A stretch of DNA of 64,000 nt. Source: Cristatella mucedo. Its lineage: Eukaryota > Bryozoa > Phylactolaemata > Cristatellidae. The notes beneath the pieces were generated by a model. It did no database searches. It had not been told where the DNA came from and saw nothing but the letters and a program-made list of their open reading frames with translations. Each line of letters starts with the position of its first letter. Position 1 is the stretch's first letter. Shown piece by piece: positions 1-11,800 of this stretch. Location of the stretch: assembly GCA_009760855.2 (NCBI GenBank), contig WPIO01000047.1, positions 2,229,501 through 2,293,500 on the forward strand, given 5' to 3'. Both the position numbers and the translations under genes were made by a program.

Positions 1-146
1 CATGTTATTCATGTTGTTTATCAAGCGTGATAGTACTCACCATTTAATTGCGGTTCCTTTTGCAGCAAATGTAATGCACCTAGAAAGAGATTTAGTTCTC
101 TGAGGGTGCTTTATCAAGTGCAGTATTAATATTATTTTTATATTCA
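1..146 (+). repeat. LINE-A 3' tail
   Basis: This is the terminal part of a CR1-like LINE-A copy that starts before the window. It carries the conserved block seen in many places here (CCTAGAAAGAGATTTAGTTC followed by the gagggtgctttatcaagtg stretch) and ends in a decayed ATT-type simple repeat. It lies in or near an OXA1L intron. Confidence 0.75.
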
Positions 147-1359
147 CTGAGTGAATGCCAGCTGTATCTTCTTAACTGCTGCTTGGTGTGCTTGCTGTTG
201 CTGACTCGCCGTCATGGAGTGATTGGCCTGGCAGGAGGGAGTTACTGATTGCATAATTGTTGACAGTCGTAAGTTGTGAGCTATGCAATGTGAGCACACA
301 TTTTGTGGTTAGTACTAGTGGCACCACTGGTAGCTCTTTCGATGTTATAGGCCATCGAGTAGGCAAGAAATTTGGGAGCTGCACTTATAAGTCTTTGACA
401 AGGGATAATGTCAGCTCTGCCGTGCATACTCGATTGAAACGTGGTATTTGTTTGTGAGCAGAGCCATCCAAGACAAGCATCAAGCATTAGACCAGTATTT
501 TAGCTGGTTCATTATTGTCCAGATTGCACTAGATTTCTCTGCCTGTAGCATAACCTCTGCAGCATTGTAGCAGTGCCTCTATGCCCTTCTTGTTCACAGT
601 TTACTTTAAAATGCAATATTTGCTCTATCTTTACCTTGAAGAAAAATATTTCATTACTGATTATGTTACCGTGGATGCCCTGGACTTGACTTAAGGATGC
701 TGACTTTGAGATGCCAAACTTATATCCTGTATAAAAAGTAAGTAAAGATTAGCAAATTCAACAGCCTCATATATATTGCAGGCTGAAGAGCTGTAGCTTT
801 TATCGCTTGTTTACATGGGGCTTTACACTTTGCCTGCTGCAGCACTTGGAACCCACGACATGGGCTGTAAAATGCAAGCACCCTACACCTCTCACAAAGA
901 TCCCAGGCGTAGGTCACAAGCATTCATGTAGTCCTTAGAGCTTAGTAGGATTACCAATTGAAATATTTGAACCAAGTGAGCATTTTGTTCTTCTAGTCAA
1001 TGATCAGAATTGTTGTTTTGCTTTGTCGGTATAGCCTGCTCTTTATTTAGGTAAGCTAATGGCATGCGATGTTCGCCTGCAGGTCGCTATTACATTGCCG
1101 TACTCTCGTGCATCTGATTAAAATGCACATGAGGTGATGCGAATTGCACAGTGTAATTTCAGTTTCTACCTGAGTTTGGGTAGCGATGCCCATGCCGTCA
1201 TATTGGGGACCACATTCAGAGCTGGCCCAGATGTACCTAGTTTAAGCCTATTACGATGCAATCTGAAAAAGGACATACATGGAGCCGGCCCTGTTTGTTG
1301 GCTCATAATGCCAGTCGCACACTCTCGATGACTACAGTGTGCTCTTTGTTCTGCTGTAG

Positions 1360-2482
1360 GCAATGTGCTTCTACTGGTTTACTTCAAATTCGTTTTCTCT
1401 CTGCCAAGTCCTCTTCCTCAAGATTCCAGGTGTGAAAGAATTTTTCGGAGTGCCTACCTATGTACAACACCAGCCTCTTGCCAACGACAAAGGTACCAAG
1501 AAAGGGTTCATGACAACCTTCCGGGAAAGTAAGTGATTGCAGTGTGGCCATCGATTCTTAGCACAATCGGTCCTGTTCGACAGGCCGTGAGCTGTTGCAC
1601 GATGATGCATAGGCTTGCCAAAGCCGCCAGTGTAGGCCGTGGCCTCGTACAGAGCCGTTGACAACGGGACCTTGTTGCTGCTCACTCGTTTGGACGTTCT
1701 TTCAGAGTAAAGAATCCCCCGTCCCCACAACCGTGATCTAGTCATACCCGTCGTGCTTGCCTATCTGTCATAAGATTGGCGTTTCTTTCTCCGATTGTAT
1801 GCAAAATTATTACTTCGTTGCTGGCGGCTGCTCTTATGTGTTCTCTTCACGTATGATGTTCTTCTCTTCTTCTTTGTTCGCAATTGAGTTGTGTAGCGGC
1901 ACAGCACTGAACCCATTATTGCTGTTGTCGTTTGCTAGTCAAGCCGCCTACAGAATAGCAGGTACGAAGACGCATGGTTTTGGGTATGAGGACATACAAA
2001 CAAAGTCTGCCGACTATGGCACATCTATTTCAGCAGTCCTGAACTGCTACTTCTATGCTACTCACTACCTCAACTGCTCTCCTGACTCTGCTATGCTTCC
2101 CACTTTCTCTTTGTTGGGTGAGACGAAGTCTGTTGGCTACCGAATGCGTACCGAAAGCCGCTTAGGCTGTGAGTGCGCTATACAAAACTCTCCTGCATAA
2201 CACCCACATGGTCTTTATGACTTTGTGGAGTTACTGAAGGAGATACACATGAAAGTGTGGGTGCAGTGGTGGGCTGCTGAAGCAGCACGGGCTGCTGAAG
2301 CAGCACGGTCTGACCTGTCCCGAAGGCAGTTGCCCAGCTCGTCGTGGTAAACCTTTGGAGAAACCGAGGTTGCAAAGATTTATTAGAATAACCAACTACC
2401 ACGCTGAGTTCGTGGTCATAGTGGCACGTGGTTAAGGGCTTGCTGAGCAGTGAAAGTTTCGTGTTTTGCTGGGCTTTTTTAC

Positions 2483-2571
<89 letters not shown>

Positions 2572-5500
2572 GAGGATAGCTTAAGAACGAATATGGATAT
2601 GAGCTCTTAGCTGACCACCAGAGTGAACATCATCGATCATCGATATCTGTTCCCAGCGTGGCTACATCTGCATTTCCCCATAAGGTGAGATTTAAATTTA
2701 GATTTAAATTATCGCCCTTAAGTTTGCTCACACTCTGCCTCTTGTGAGTATGATCGATGTATCTCAGCTTGTAGCTGATGGATTACTGTAAATTGCTGAT
2801 AAATCCTAAAATTGTTTACATTCATTGGCTATGAAGTAGCATTGTTTTGGTCCTTTACTTATTGCTCAGGAAAACTTGTTGATGCTGAAACCCGGATGTA
2901 TGCGTCTTTGTTGATGCCCCTTACCAACAGATGATTTCGGTGGCTGGGAGGGAGATATTATTCTGCTCACCCACGAGCACACTTCACAATAAGAATGCTA
3001 GAAGGATCTGCTAGCCGACCAAATCTGTAGTGGGTTTGTACCTTTAAATGGTCGAAACACCTTTGTGCTAAATTTGCAGACATTCGTGTAATAGAAGGTG
3101 CGACATATTCTTTAGTCGCTGGCACACTGGTGAAATTGGGCAGACACCAGTGACCTTGGCCGAAGACGGCAGACCGTATTGACACGGGTGTGCAGTACTA
3201 GCAGCCAAGGCAAAGTATGGCTGCCTTACAAATTTTGTTATGTGCAAGCTATCGTCTTACCATCTTGGGAAGGAAAAGAGAACGAGGCAGTGCGCAGAAG
3301 CACTCGACAAAAGAGAAGCTGTTCGATATAGCATTAAGAAAACATCCGTGCTTGGGAAATAAAGAGCCGGTCTCCGGCTAGCCGCCCTCGGGTTTTTACC
3401 AGGAGGGATAATAGGAAGGCTCAACAAAAACGGGCTTAGGGCAAAGGTGGCAAGGAAAGCTCGACTGCTGATGAAAGCCCACAAAGAAACTCACCTTGAG
3501 TGGGCAGGGCAGCACAGACGCAGGGCGACTGAAGGGTGAAGGCTGCCGAAAGTAAGTTCACTGTGTATGGTAGCTGCAAACATTCATCATGCGATCGACA
3601 CGAGGGTGACATGACCAGCAAGCACTTGCTGAAGCATTCTTGCTGGGAAAATGTGGTTAAGTTTGGGTCCAGATCAGTGATGGAGCACTTCACTGCATTT
3701 AAGGGCCGTAATGAAAAAGACAGCCACCCGTGGAATCCTCGACAACGTTGGTGTGCAAAGTGCATTGCGATTACTAGGAACTCCTTTTATGTATCAATGG
3801 GACAACGATTCTACTGTCCAAGTTGTGGTAAAGTTCCTCGACAGGTCCCCTCGTTTCATGCTCTTTTAGTGGCAGTGGGTCGTCACAGCTGGGACCTTAA
3901 CCCGATTGAATATCAATGGGACGAGGTTCAAGCTAAACCATCCGATGCAACTCTTCGAGTACATGCCAGCCCAAACAGCACAAGTAGTGGATAGTTAGGG
4001 AGAGTTTACGTCCTACTGGCACTAGTGTTTCCACTATCCGTGCTGTGGTTAGTTATGCTAATTAAATCGTGTGTTGGGCTGTTGTGTTTATTTTGGCAGC
4101 AATTTCACTCGGTGTGGACCCTCCGGGTAGATTTTGGAACTACCTAAAATATATATATTATGGTACGCATTCGGTAGCCAACAGATTTCATCTCACGCAA
4201 CAAAGAGAAAGTGGGAAGAATAGCAGAGTCAGGAGAGCAGTTGAGGCAGTGAGTAGCATGGAAGTAGCAGCTCAGGACCGCTGCCAAGGATGTGCCATAG
4301 TCGGCAGCAGGAGATTAGTTGTCGTTGCATAAGAAGTGTGGAAGTGAGTTCCACTCTCTAGGACCTTCAGAGCAAAAGCTTCTGTCGCCAACGTTCTTTA
4401 AGCGGAGGAATGGAATAGCTAATTTATTGTCCACACAGAACCTGAGGGCACGAGGAGGCTGAAACGTATGCAGCAGTTCAGCTAGGTATGGAGGAACCAA
4501 ACCGTGGCAGGCCTTGTGGGTCAGCATAAAAACATTGCTCTGTATTCGTTGATCAACCGGCAGCTATCCTAGCTCTTATAGCCAAGGAGACACGTGGTCA
4601 AACCTCTGGGATTTGCAAACTAGCCTCGCAGCCACAGTTATAGCCAGCTGCAGTGGCCTAATTGCTTTTTTTGGTAGCCCAGCCAAAAGGGAACAACAAT
4701 AATCGAGCCGAGACAGAACTAAGGAGCTGGTTAATTTTTTTTTGCCAGCCACCGTGGAAGACAGCTCCTAATCTTAGATAGGGGTCGGACGTGATGGCTA
4801 GCTGTAGAAGCAGTCTTCTGAATGAAGCTTTTAAAATTTAGGCAGTTGTAAACGACACCTAAATTTCGAGCACGTGGTGATGGTCGCACAACAGTATCAC
4901 CTATTTGAAGAGCAAAGCCTTTTAATCCAGCCACATGCTTAAGGTGTCCTATGAGCAGCAGTTCGGTTTTATCGTCGTTTAGTTTTAAGAACTTTTCCGA
5001 CATCAGGATCGAATGTCGGCAAGGCAAGCATTCAGTTTCTCAGTTGCTGTAGCAGATTCCGCCGGTTTGAAAGATAAATACAGCCGAGTACTGTCGGCAT
5101 AAAAGTGATATCCTATTCCATGAGCCTCAATCACTTATCCCAGAGGATGGGTACTTAGGAATGCAGACATGGGTAGAGTGTCTCTGCTTGATCTTTCGGC
5201 AGCTTTTGATACCATCGATCACAAAGTTCTTCTAGAGCGCATCTCATCTCGCCTGAGCATCACTGGCACTGCTCTGCAGTGGTTCAGATCCTATCTCAGT
5301 GGGAGACTCCAGAGTATTGACGTGAATGGACAAAGATCATCTGAAGTACCTCTGAAATATGGAGTACCTCAGGGCTCAGTGCTAGGTCCGGTTCTTTTCA
5401 CGGTTTATACTCTGCCTCTTGTTGATGTGATTGCCAAGCACAATCTAGGCATTCACTTCTATGCGGATGACACTCAGTTGTACCTTTGCTTTGATCCCTC

Positions 5501-6538
5501 CCAGCCTTCGAGCACCTCAAATTCTCTCAACTCACTAGCTGCATGCATTGATGACATCCGCACATGGATGGCAGCAAATTTTCTAAAACTTAACGATGAT
5601 AAAACTAACTTACTAGTTATGGGCAAACCCAGTGTGATTCAGAAATTGGAAAGGGTGACGCTCAAAATTGGCTCTGCCAGCATATCTCCAGTTGAATCAG
5701 CTCGAAATCTAGGTGTCATATTCCAAAGCGACCACTCGTTAGACGACCATATCAGCTCCACAGTCAAATCCGCCTATTTTCAGCTTCATGACATTGCTAA
5801 AATTCGGGCTTGTTTAGATAAGGATACCACATCTGAGTTGGTCCATGCATTCGTGACATCTCGTGTCGGCTTCTGCAACTCACTGCTTACTGGCCTACCA
5901 GCATGTGCGTTCAGGCGATTGCAGCTGGTGCAAAACTCGGCAGCTAGGCTTGTCTGTCGTGAGCGTCGCAGTTGCCACATTACTCCACTTCTCACCGACC
6001 TGCACTGGCTACCAGTCAAGCAACGGATTGACTTCAAGGTTTTGTCGCTCACTTTTAGGTCCCTTCTTTCTATGGCTCCAGCCTATCTTTCAGATATACT
6101 ACCCCATCAGGCCAAGCATCGTACCACCTGCTTTTCGGAATCCAACAGTCTAGAAATACCTCATACAAACCTTAAATTCTTTGGAGACCGTGCATTTAGT
6201 TCATATGCTCCCAAAGCCTGGATCTCCCTCCCGACCTGCGTCAGAACATCCCCCTGACCTGACCACATTTAAAAGGAACCTAAAAACACACCTATTTAGG
6301 ACAGCATTTAGTGGGTCCCTGTGATTCGTCCTTGATGTGCTTATGCGTGCTGACACTGTGCATGCTGTCACTAACCACATTTGCATGCTGACCCTGTGCA
6401 TGTCACCCCTAGCCATATTATTCATTTTGTTTGTTTTTCAAGCATGATTTTACTTACCATTCAATTGCATTTCACTTTACAGCAAATGTAAAGTGCCTAG
6501 AGAGAGATTAAGTTCTCTGAGAGCGCTTTATCAAGTGA

Positions 6539-6579
<41 letters not shown>

Positions 6580-8585
6580 GGGTACACACGGAGACCAGCA
6601 GCAGACCGAGGAATGATCCTTGAGGGACTCCATAGGTGACCGGTCTCGTGCTGAGAACTGACTCCCACACGATATGGATTGAACATGATCAGACAACTAC
6701 GATTTAAACCATGCTAGTGCCTCGTCTGCCAGACCGATCGTTGTTCTCAATCGTTCAAGTAGGATATCGTGGTCAATGGTGTCGAAGGCAACTGATAGAT
6801 GTAGCAGTGCTAGGGCAGTCAGGAGCTTTCACATATGCAACGCGGCTAAAGGCGTCGACCTCGGCCAGATCTTGATTGGGGCGACTACCTTAACCACTGG
6901 GCCAAACCAGCACTCAAAAGTCGACTACATGGCCATAGTTGGAGTGGGTTTGGCAAAGTTTATGACTACTAGTGTGTATATCTTGTGAACTGCCCCCTAG
7001 CTCTTGAGCTCGATAAGTCTGGAGTCAAAGAGGAGCCTGGAACGGGTGATGCATACGAAAGCCTAGATATTATCTGCTTGCTGATTTATAAAAAGCATTT
7101 TTTTTTGGTACCATTCTCGACTGTTCGTCACACGGCCACTGTACCTATTACAAGATGCTCTTAAGGTAGTTTACAGCTTCCACCCCAACCCTAGTCAACA
7201 TCCTGATGGTGCCCTATAAGCCGACTGCCATGCTCAGCTGGCAAATCAAGATAGCGATCGTGTTTCAATGAAAATTAGACAATCATGCCTACATCTTTCG
7301 AGTGGTGCATCTGGGTACTATGCTTCTCTGCCAACCTCATTTCGATGCTTGATATTTTGAATGCTATATTTAAAGTTTCCATTAGGTCCATATGAATTAA
7401 TAATAATAATACACTTGATAAAGCGCCCTCAGAGAACTCAATCTCTTTCTAGGCGCTTTACATTTGCTGCAAAGGATTGTCTTAAGTGTGCTCGTGGGCA
7501 CTCAAATTGTGCATGTCATGACTCACCAGATGACACACCTCCTTTCAAGCTTATGTTAAGTGCCTCGAGAGTGATTTAGTTATTATTTTAGGGTGCTAAA
7601 TAAATGTTTAATCATTACTATAATTATTATGTTATACTGGACTTAATTGCATTGGCATGTATATTTAATGGCCTTTTAACATGCTGTGACATGCTTCACC
7701 TGAGGCTGCTACCTTTCTCCCATATTACCGGAAAAGGTCATTGGCTATTAAGCATGACTAGTTAAATGATTAATATGGATACATGAATACATACAAGGGA
7801 TACAGAAACCCACATGGTTTTTGGGGAGTAGCGACAGGAAAACAGTCACATATACTTACGGCTGAGTGAGTGGTCGCTGTGAAGGCATCTCGTGCAAATT
7901 AATGAGCACTTGAAAATTAGTATTCAATCTGAATTGGTAGGCACCATTTCCCTGCCGTTCAGCAGTGGTGCTGAACAGTATTGATGTTAGTGAACGAGAA
8001 AATGCCCTGCTGCCTTTATGGAACGCTCTTCGTCTTCCCAATGAGAGGCACGTGGAGGAAATGAGGGAAGTTTGCATGCCAAGGTGTAGAGTGGAAGGTA
8101 GGAGCCCAGTGTAACGTGGCCATCTTTCAGCAAGCTTTACCGTCCTCATAAAAAGGTAATTCAAGTGCACCCAGTGGCTCACTGTCGGGCACGTAGTTTT
8201 CAGGAAGTGCCGCACATTGCGGTCTCATATGCCAGTTGAAGTGCTAGCCTGTGCCTGCTGGAGCGCCTGCTGCAGTAGCTGCACCGAGTGGCCCTCTCCA
8301 CGCCGGATCCTTGTATGCATCAAACGATGCAGAGTCAGGCGAATGCTTTTAATGTGCACTTGGCAACGTAAACTTGTTGCAGGCAGTGAAACAGCTCGTG
8401 TCATGCGGGAGATGCAGGACAGGGAAAGGGTCAACGCTGTCAACTTCAAGCAAGCCGGCCTCGGGAAGCCGCCTAAAACGTTCGCCTATGATCCCACCAA
8501 AGCTTCTCGAGGCGATGTAGACTCGAAGCCGGAACAGTCGCCCACGAGGCCGGAACAGTCGCCGGCCAAGCCGAAAACCTTCTAA
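1360..8585 (+). CDS. OXA1L: OXA1L, mitochondrial inner membrane insertase, last two exons (partial)
   Basis: OXA1L is the YidC/Oxa1-family insertase that places mitochondrially encoded and imported proteins into the inner membrane; its C-terminal tail faces the matrix and binds the mitoribosome. Exon 1360-1528 follows a ttctgctgtag acceptor and ends at A|GTAAGT. It encodes the last transmembrane segment (AMCFYWFTSNSFSLCQV) and the start of the tail. Exon 8383-8585 follows a ttgttgcag acceptor; the split codon A|GC gives serine. It encodes a charged tail (ARVMREMQDRERV, then GKPPKTFAYDP) aligning with the vertebrate tail. A PEQSP motif occurs twice near the end, and the stop is TAA. The 6.85-kb intron is full of LINE copies. 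Earlier exons were not found between 1 and 1359 and should lie upstream. The next gene, TTC5, converges on this one. Identity is by recognition of the protein family. Confidence 0.85.
1960..2256 (+). repeat. LINE-B 3' fragment
   Basis: This is the 3' end of a LINE-B copy in the OXA1L intron. It shares with the 23.1-23.4 kb element the block from tctgccgactatggcac through ctatacaaaactctcctgc to the terminal tttgtggagttactg and ggagataca. The rest of the element is missing (5' truncated). Confidence 0.75.
2485..2568. repeat. (AG)n microsatellite
   Basis: An almost perfect dinucleotide run of about 42 AG units in the OXA1L intron. The Arg-Glu open frame across it is an artefact of the repeat. 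Confidence 0.97.
4150..5154 (-). mobile_element. LINE-B copy, 3' half (interrupted by LINE-A)
   Basis: A minus-strand LINE-B fragment running from the YADS reverse-transcriptase region (near 5110) through the thumb and C-terminal part ([15 protein letters not shown] at 4990-4930, RARNLGVVYNCLNF) to the 3' untranslated end near 4150. The frame is broken by several stops and shifts. The upstream part of the same copy continues at 6578-6822; a LINE-A copy is inserted between them. Confidence 0.85.
5155..6577 (+). mobile_element. LINE-A (CR1-like), 5'-truncated copy with long RT frame, nested in LINE-B
   Basis: A non-LTR retrotransposon fragment with a 362-codon open frame (5169-6257) covering reverse-transcriptase motifs. 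[13 protein letters not shown] is at the start, GVPQGSVLGP near residue 65, and [10 protein letters not shown] near residue 97 holds the YADD catalytic motif. A CR1-type C-terminal domain follows ([31 protein letters not shown]). The endonuclease and first RT motifs are absent. An extra C in a run of five Cs near 6252 shifts the frame shortly before the end of the coding region. The 3' tail is the conserved block at about 6480-6538 plus (ATT)n at 6539-6577. The element is bordered by the direct repeat ATGGGTAC at 5147-5154 and 6578-6585. Confidence 0.92.
6578..6822 (-). mobile_element. LINE-B copy, RT part (continuation of 4150-5154)
   Basis: On the minus strand this reads LSVAFDTIDHDILLERLRTT, then ADEALAWFK and YGVPQGSFLG, the LINE-B reverse transcriptase just upstream of the segment found at 4150-5146. 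The two parts join if the LINE-A insertion is removed. One stop interrupts the frame after AWFKS. Confidence 0.85.
6838..6925 (-). repeat. SINE-2 head (tRNA-derived), degenerate
   Basis: The reverse complement contains TGGCCCAGTGGTTAAGGTAG, which resembles a tRNA A box, followed by a region related to the SINE-2 copy at 28.3 kb. No clear tail is visible. It could also be a fragment of a larger repeat. Confidence 0.45.
7385..7632. repeat. Two LINE-A tails in opposite orientation
   Basis: A minus-strand LINE-A tail (7392-7475; cacttgataaagcgccctc then tctctttctaggcgctttac) is followed by a plus-strand decayed tail (about 7545-7632; agtgcctcgagagtgattta then a TTATT-rich end). Neither keeps any coding sequence. 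Confidence 0.7.
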
Positions 8586-8770
8586 TCGTGCCCCCGTTGT
8601 TCGCTCGTCGACGGCACCTTTTGTACATAACGCGTCGTATCACCACGGAGTGCAATGCTTGTAAATAGAAAATGCTACACCGCTCTCTCTCTTTTGTTCG
8701 TATTCCCTGTGTCGCGTCCTGCTGCACTTTTTGCCGACAGCAGGCATCTCAAAGGCAGCATCCAAAGTTG

Positions 8771-8815
8771 CGGTTGAGACGTGCAGCTCACGGTTCGAGC
8801 TGCACGTCTCAACCG
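8771..8815. other. Perfect 19-bp inverted repeat (hairpin) between convergent genes
   Basis: Arms 8771-8789 (CGGTTGAGACGTGCAGCTC) and 8797-8815 are exact reverse complements, separated by the 7-nt loop acggttc. The hairpin lies 186 bp past the OXA1L stop and 66 bp past the TTC5 stop, so it falls in the presumed 3' UTR of one or both transcripts. It is not explained by any other repeat in the window. What it does is unknown; a 3'-end signal, RNA structure or relic of a small transposon are all possible. Confidence 0.9.
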
Positions 8816-8880
8816 TCGATTCGTTCGGCGCTGGTGCAAGCGCGAGCGGCTGACGCACAGTGCCAGCCGCTCGCGGCGGC

Positions 8881-11800
8881 TTATTCGCTCTTGGCACGCA
8901 CCGACAGCACCGACAGAGCTTGCTTGTCGACTCCCAGCTTCTTGCCGTTGACAACCAAGACCACCGGCGTTTCCACCCTTATGTTCATGTACGCAATTTC
9001 CTGCAATCGACAGACGGCGTTGGTGACGACCGCGTTTCGGCGCGGAGCCCGATGCACTCACGGCAGCCGCTGCCGCGCCTCGCTCACCTGGCCAGCGTGC
9101 CGCACGACCGTGGACTGCACAAAGGGCTCCGGGATCGCCACGGTGTCGCCAATCTTGAAACCGTACGTCGGCGCGATGTTGTACACGGAGAGAGCGCAGG
9201 CAGCCTGCTCTCGGTCCACTAGGACGCAGACGCTGCAAGACAGAGCGACAGGGAGCCGACGTTAGTGGGCACGGTTGGCGACCAGCGCTCTAGACGGGGT
9301 GCACTGTCTGGCGGGCTGGCTGGCTGATGGAAGCTGGCCAGCTGAAGCTCGAAGCCAGTGGTGCGTCGTCCCATTTCAGTGGGTGGCAGCAGCAACGCTT
9401 CGAGCAATGGTCCGTGACTGTCCGGTGCTGTGCACGGGGTGGGGGCGGCAGCTGAGCACTCACAAGGGCACAGGCTCGCTGCTGGTCACGTTGGCGACCA
9501 CGGCGGCGAGCAGCACTGCTTCGCCGTTGCCGCCCGGCTTGAGCTGGCCGACCGGCGTGCTGACGAGCCGCACCGTCTGGCCTGACGGGCTCGTGTAGGA
9601 GCCGCCCTGGTAGGGACCCAGCTCGGCCTCCTCGTCCCTCTTCAGCTTGTCGACCAGCTTCTGCAGCTTGTGTCTGCCGGAGAGCTGGCCCTGAACGGCA
9701 GTAGGTGCGCAGCGCTCAGGCTCTCGTCGAGCGAGGGCTGCCGAAGGAGCAAACGCTCGCGCTCTCGTGCGCGCCGCTGCCCAGGCCACGCCCACATGGC
9801 AAAGTTGCCTGTCGACCGTTCGGCAAGCTGCTGAGCAGCGCCGGGACGCAGGCTCAGGGGGTGCGCTGGCAAGCAGCGGCCGGACGTGCGTTCCACCTGT
9901 CCTGCCGTGGTGGAAAATGCAGGGAGGCTCGGCTTGCTCGCTTGCAGGGGAGATGAAAGTGTGAAGAGTGGCGCCTGCACCTGCAAGATGCTCAGACCCT
10001 CGGGGTGGTGGTGGAGGAGTGGTCGTAGTGCTTCTCTTGTGGCCCCTTTGCCTGCTGAGCTGCTGGCATCAGGCAACCGATTAAAAGGAAAGTCCGCTGT
10101 CACTTGGACAGTGAGAGAACGATGCTGACCGGCTAAGGTGCCCCCCCCCCACTTTGGATATGTACACTCCCCCCCCACGTGAGCCTTGCCAGTGCATAGT
10201 CGCCACAGTAGCTCTGCAATGACCGCTAGTGCCCCACTCGGAGAACCTCGGCATATCACACACTGCTACTGCAACCAGTGCATATACACCCACCTTGGTT
10301 TCGACGAGCTCGCGGACTTTAATGATGTGATCGAGAAGGCTGTCTCTTTTCTGTACCGGATCAGGCCAGCTTGGATCAAGGGCAGCGGCACGATCGTAGC
10401 CTTTCAGCGCCTCCTGCAGCTCTCCTTGGTACTGCTGGGCCTGCAGGCGGATGCGTCATCGGATGCTTGCAAGGGCACCGACGTGCGGCCGCTGGAAGTT
10501 CAACGACACCAAGCAACGAACCTAGATTGCAGAAGCCCCCAATACAAGGTCCTCAAGATAGTTCTGCCTATACCGACAGCTTACTTTTGTCAAATATTCG
10601 CAGTAAAACGAGTACATCAATTAATCAGATTTTGCTAGCAAGCTCCAATGGAAATTAGGTGCTAACCATTCCACGGAAACTGCACTGCATCGAGTTTTGC
10701 AATGAATGACCTTATGAAAAATGCTGATCAAGGTGGGACCTCTGCCGGTTCTCCTAGATCTACCAGCAGCACTATTGACTACTGGATCCTTCTGCAGTGC
10801 ATCTCCAGATGTCTAGGTATCATTGGGTAATTGCTAAACTGGATCAGGACCTACCTCATTGAGTGTACATTGTAAATGGCTGCCGGTCATCCGAGGAGCC
10901 CTTAACATGAGGTATCAGGATAAGGTATGAGTCCCTCTTCTTTTCCGATGATATCCATATCTACATATCCTGCAACCGTTCTATACCTTGCTCATCAGGA
11001 TCGCTCGATTCTCTTGCAGCCTGTAACTAAGTTACTAAAACGATGACAAAATCAACGCAATATTTATGGGACACCTAGCGTCACCCGAAAGTTGGAAGAC
11101 GTAACCGTAAAGTTTGGTTCAGCTAGCACCACTCCCGTGATGCCTGCTTGTAGTCTAGACGTACTATTCCAAAAATGTCATTAGATAAGATACCAGCTGA
11201 TTTAACAGCCTCTTTGTATAGCGGCAGATGAGCCTGGACGGCTATCACCACATCTAGCATCGGCAGTAAAGGATCGCCCACCGCAGTATTCGAGCCCACA
11301 ACCTGGGTACCAAGAACTAAAGAGCAATTGTTTTATTCAATGTGTGCCGTCACTCATAGATGGGCACATTCATCAATTGTCGAGTTGGATCTACTTTCAG
11401 CTCACAAACTTTGCCAAAATCAGGGCCTGTTTAAATAAGTGTGTGAGAGCCAAACTAGTTGATGCGTTAGTGACATCATGTCTTGATTACAGCAATTCCC
11501 TTCATTAAAGACTCCATTAATAGCCTGCAACTGGTGTAGCTCATTCGTCTCTTGTTATGCCACATCTGTCTGAGCTTCACTGGCTCCTTATCAAGCAGCA
11601 AACCTTGCTCCTCCAGTGTGCTCTCATACCACTTGCTCCTCAGCATCTAGTCATATGGCCTTTCGGTTCGCTCCCACATAATTGAAATGTTTTAGTGATC
11701 GAGCCTTCAGCTCGAACCTACCGAAAGTCTGGAACTTTCGACCGACGTTATTTATTTACGGTCACTGCCTGCAATGATCTTGCATCGTTTGACGTCTCAG

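Noticed and set aside
3536-3994. 152-codon frame with two CxxC pairs (possible zinc ribbon)
   Set aside because: It lies in an OXA1L intron, lacks splice or family support and shows no known domain; a chance frame or unknown repeat is as likely.
8771-8815. Bacterial-type rho-independent terminator
   Set aside because: The stem is perfect but lacks a following U-tract, and the context is eukaryotic.
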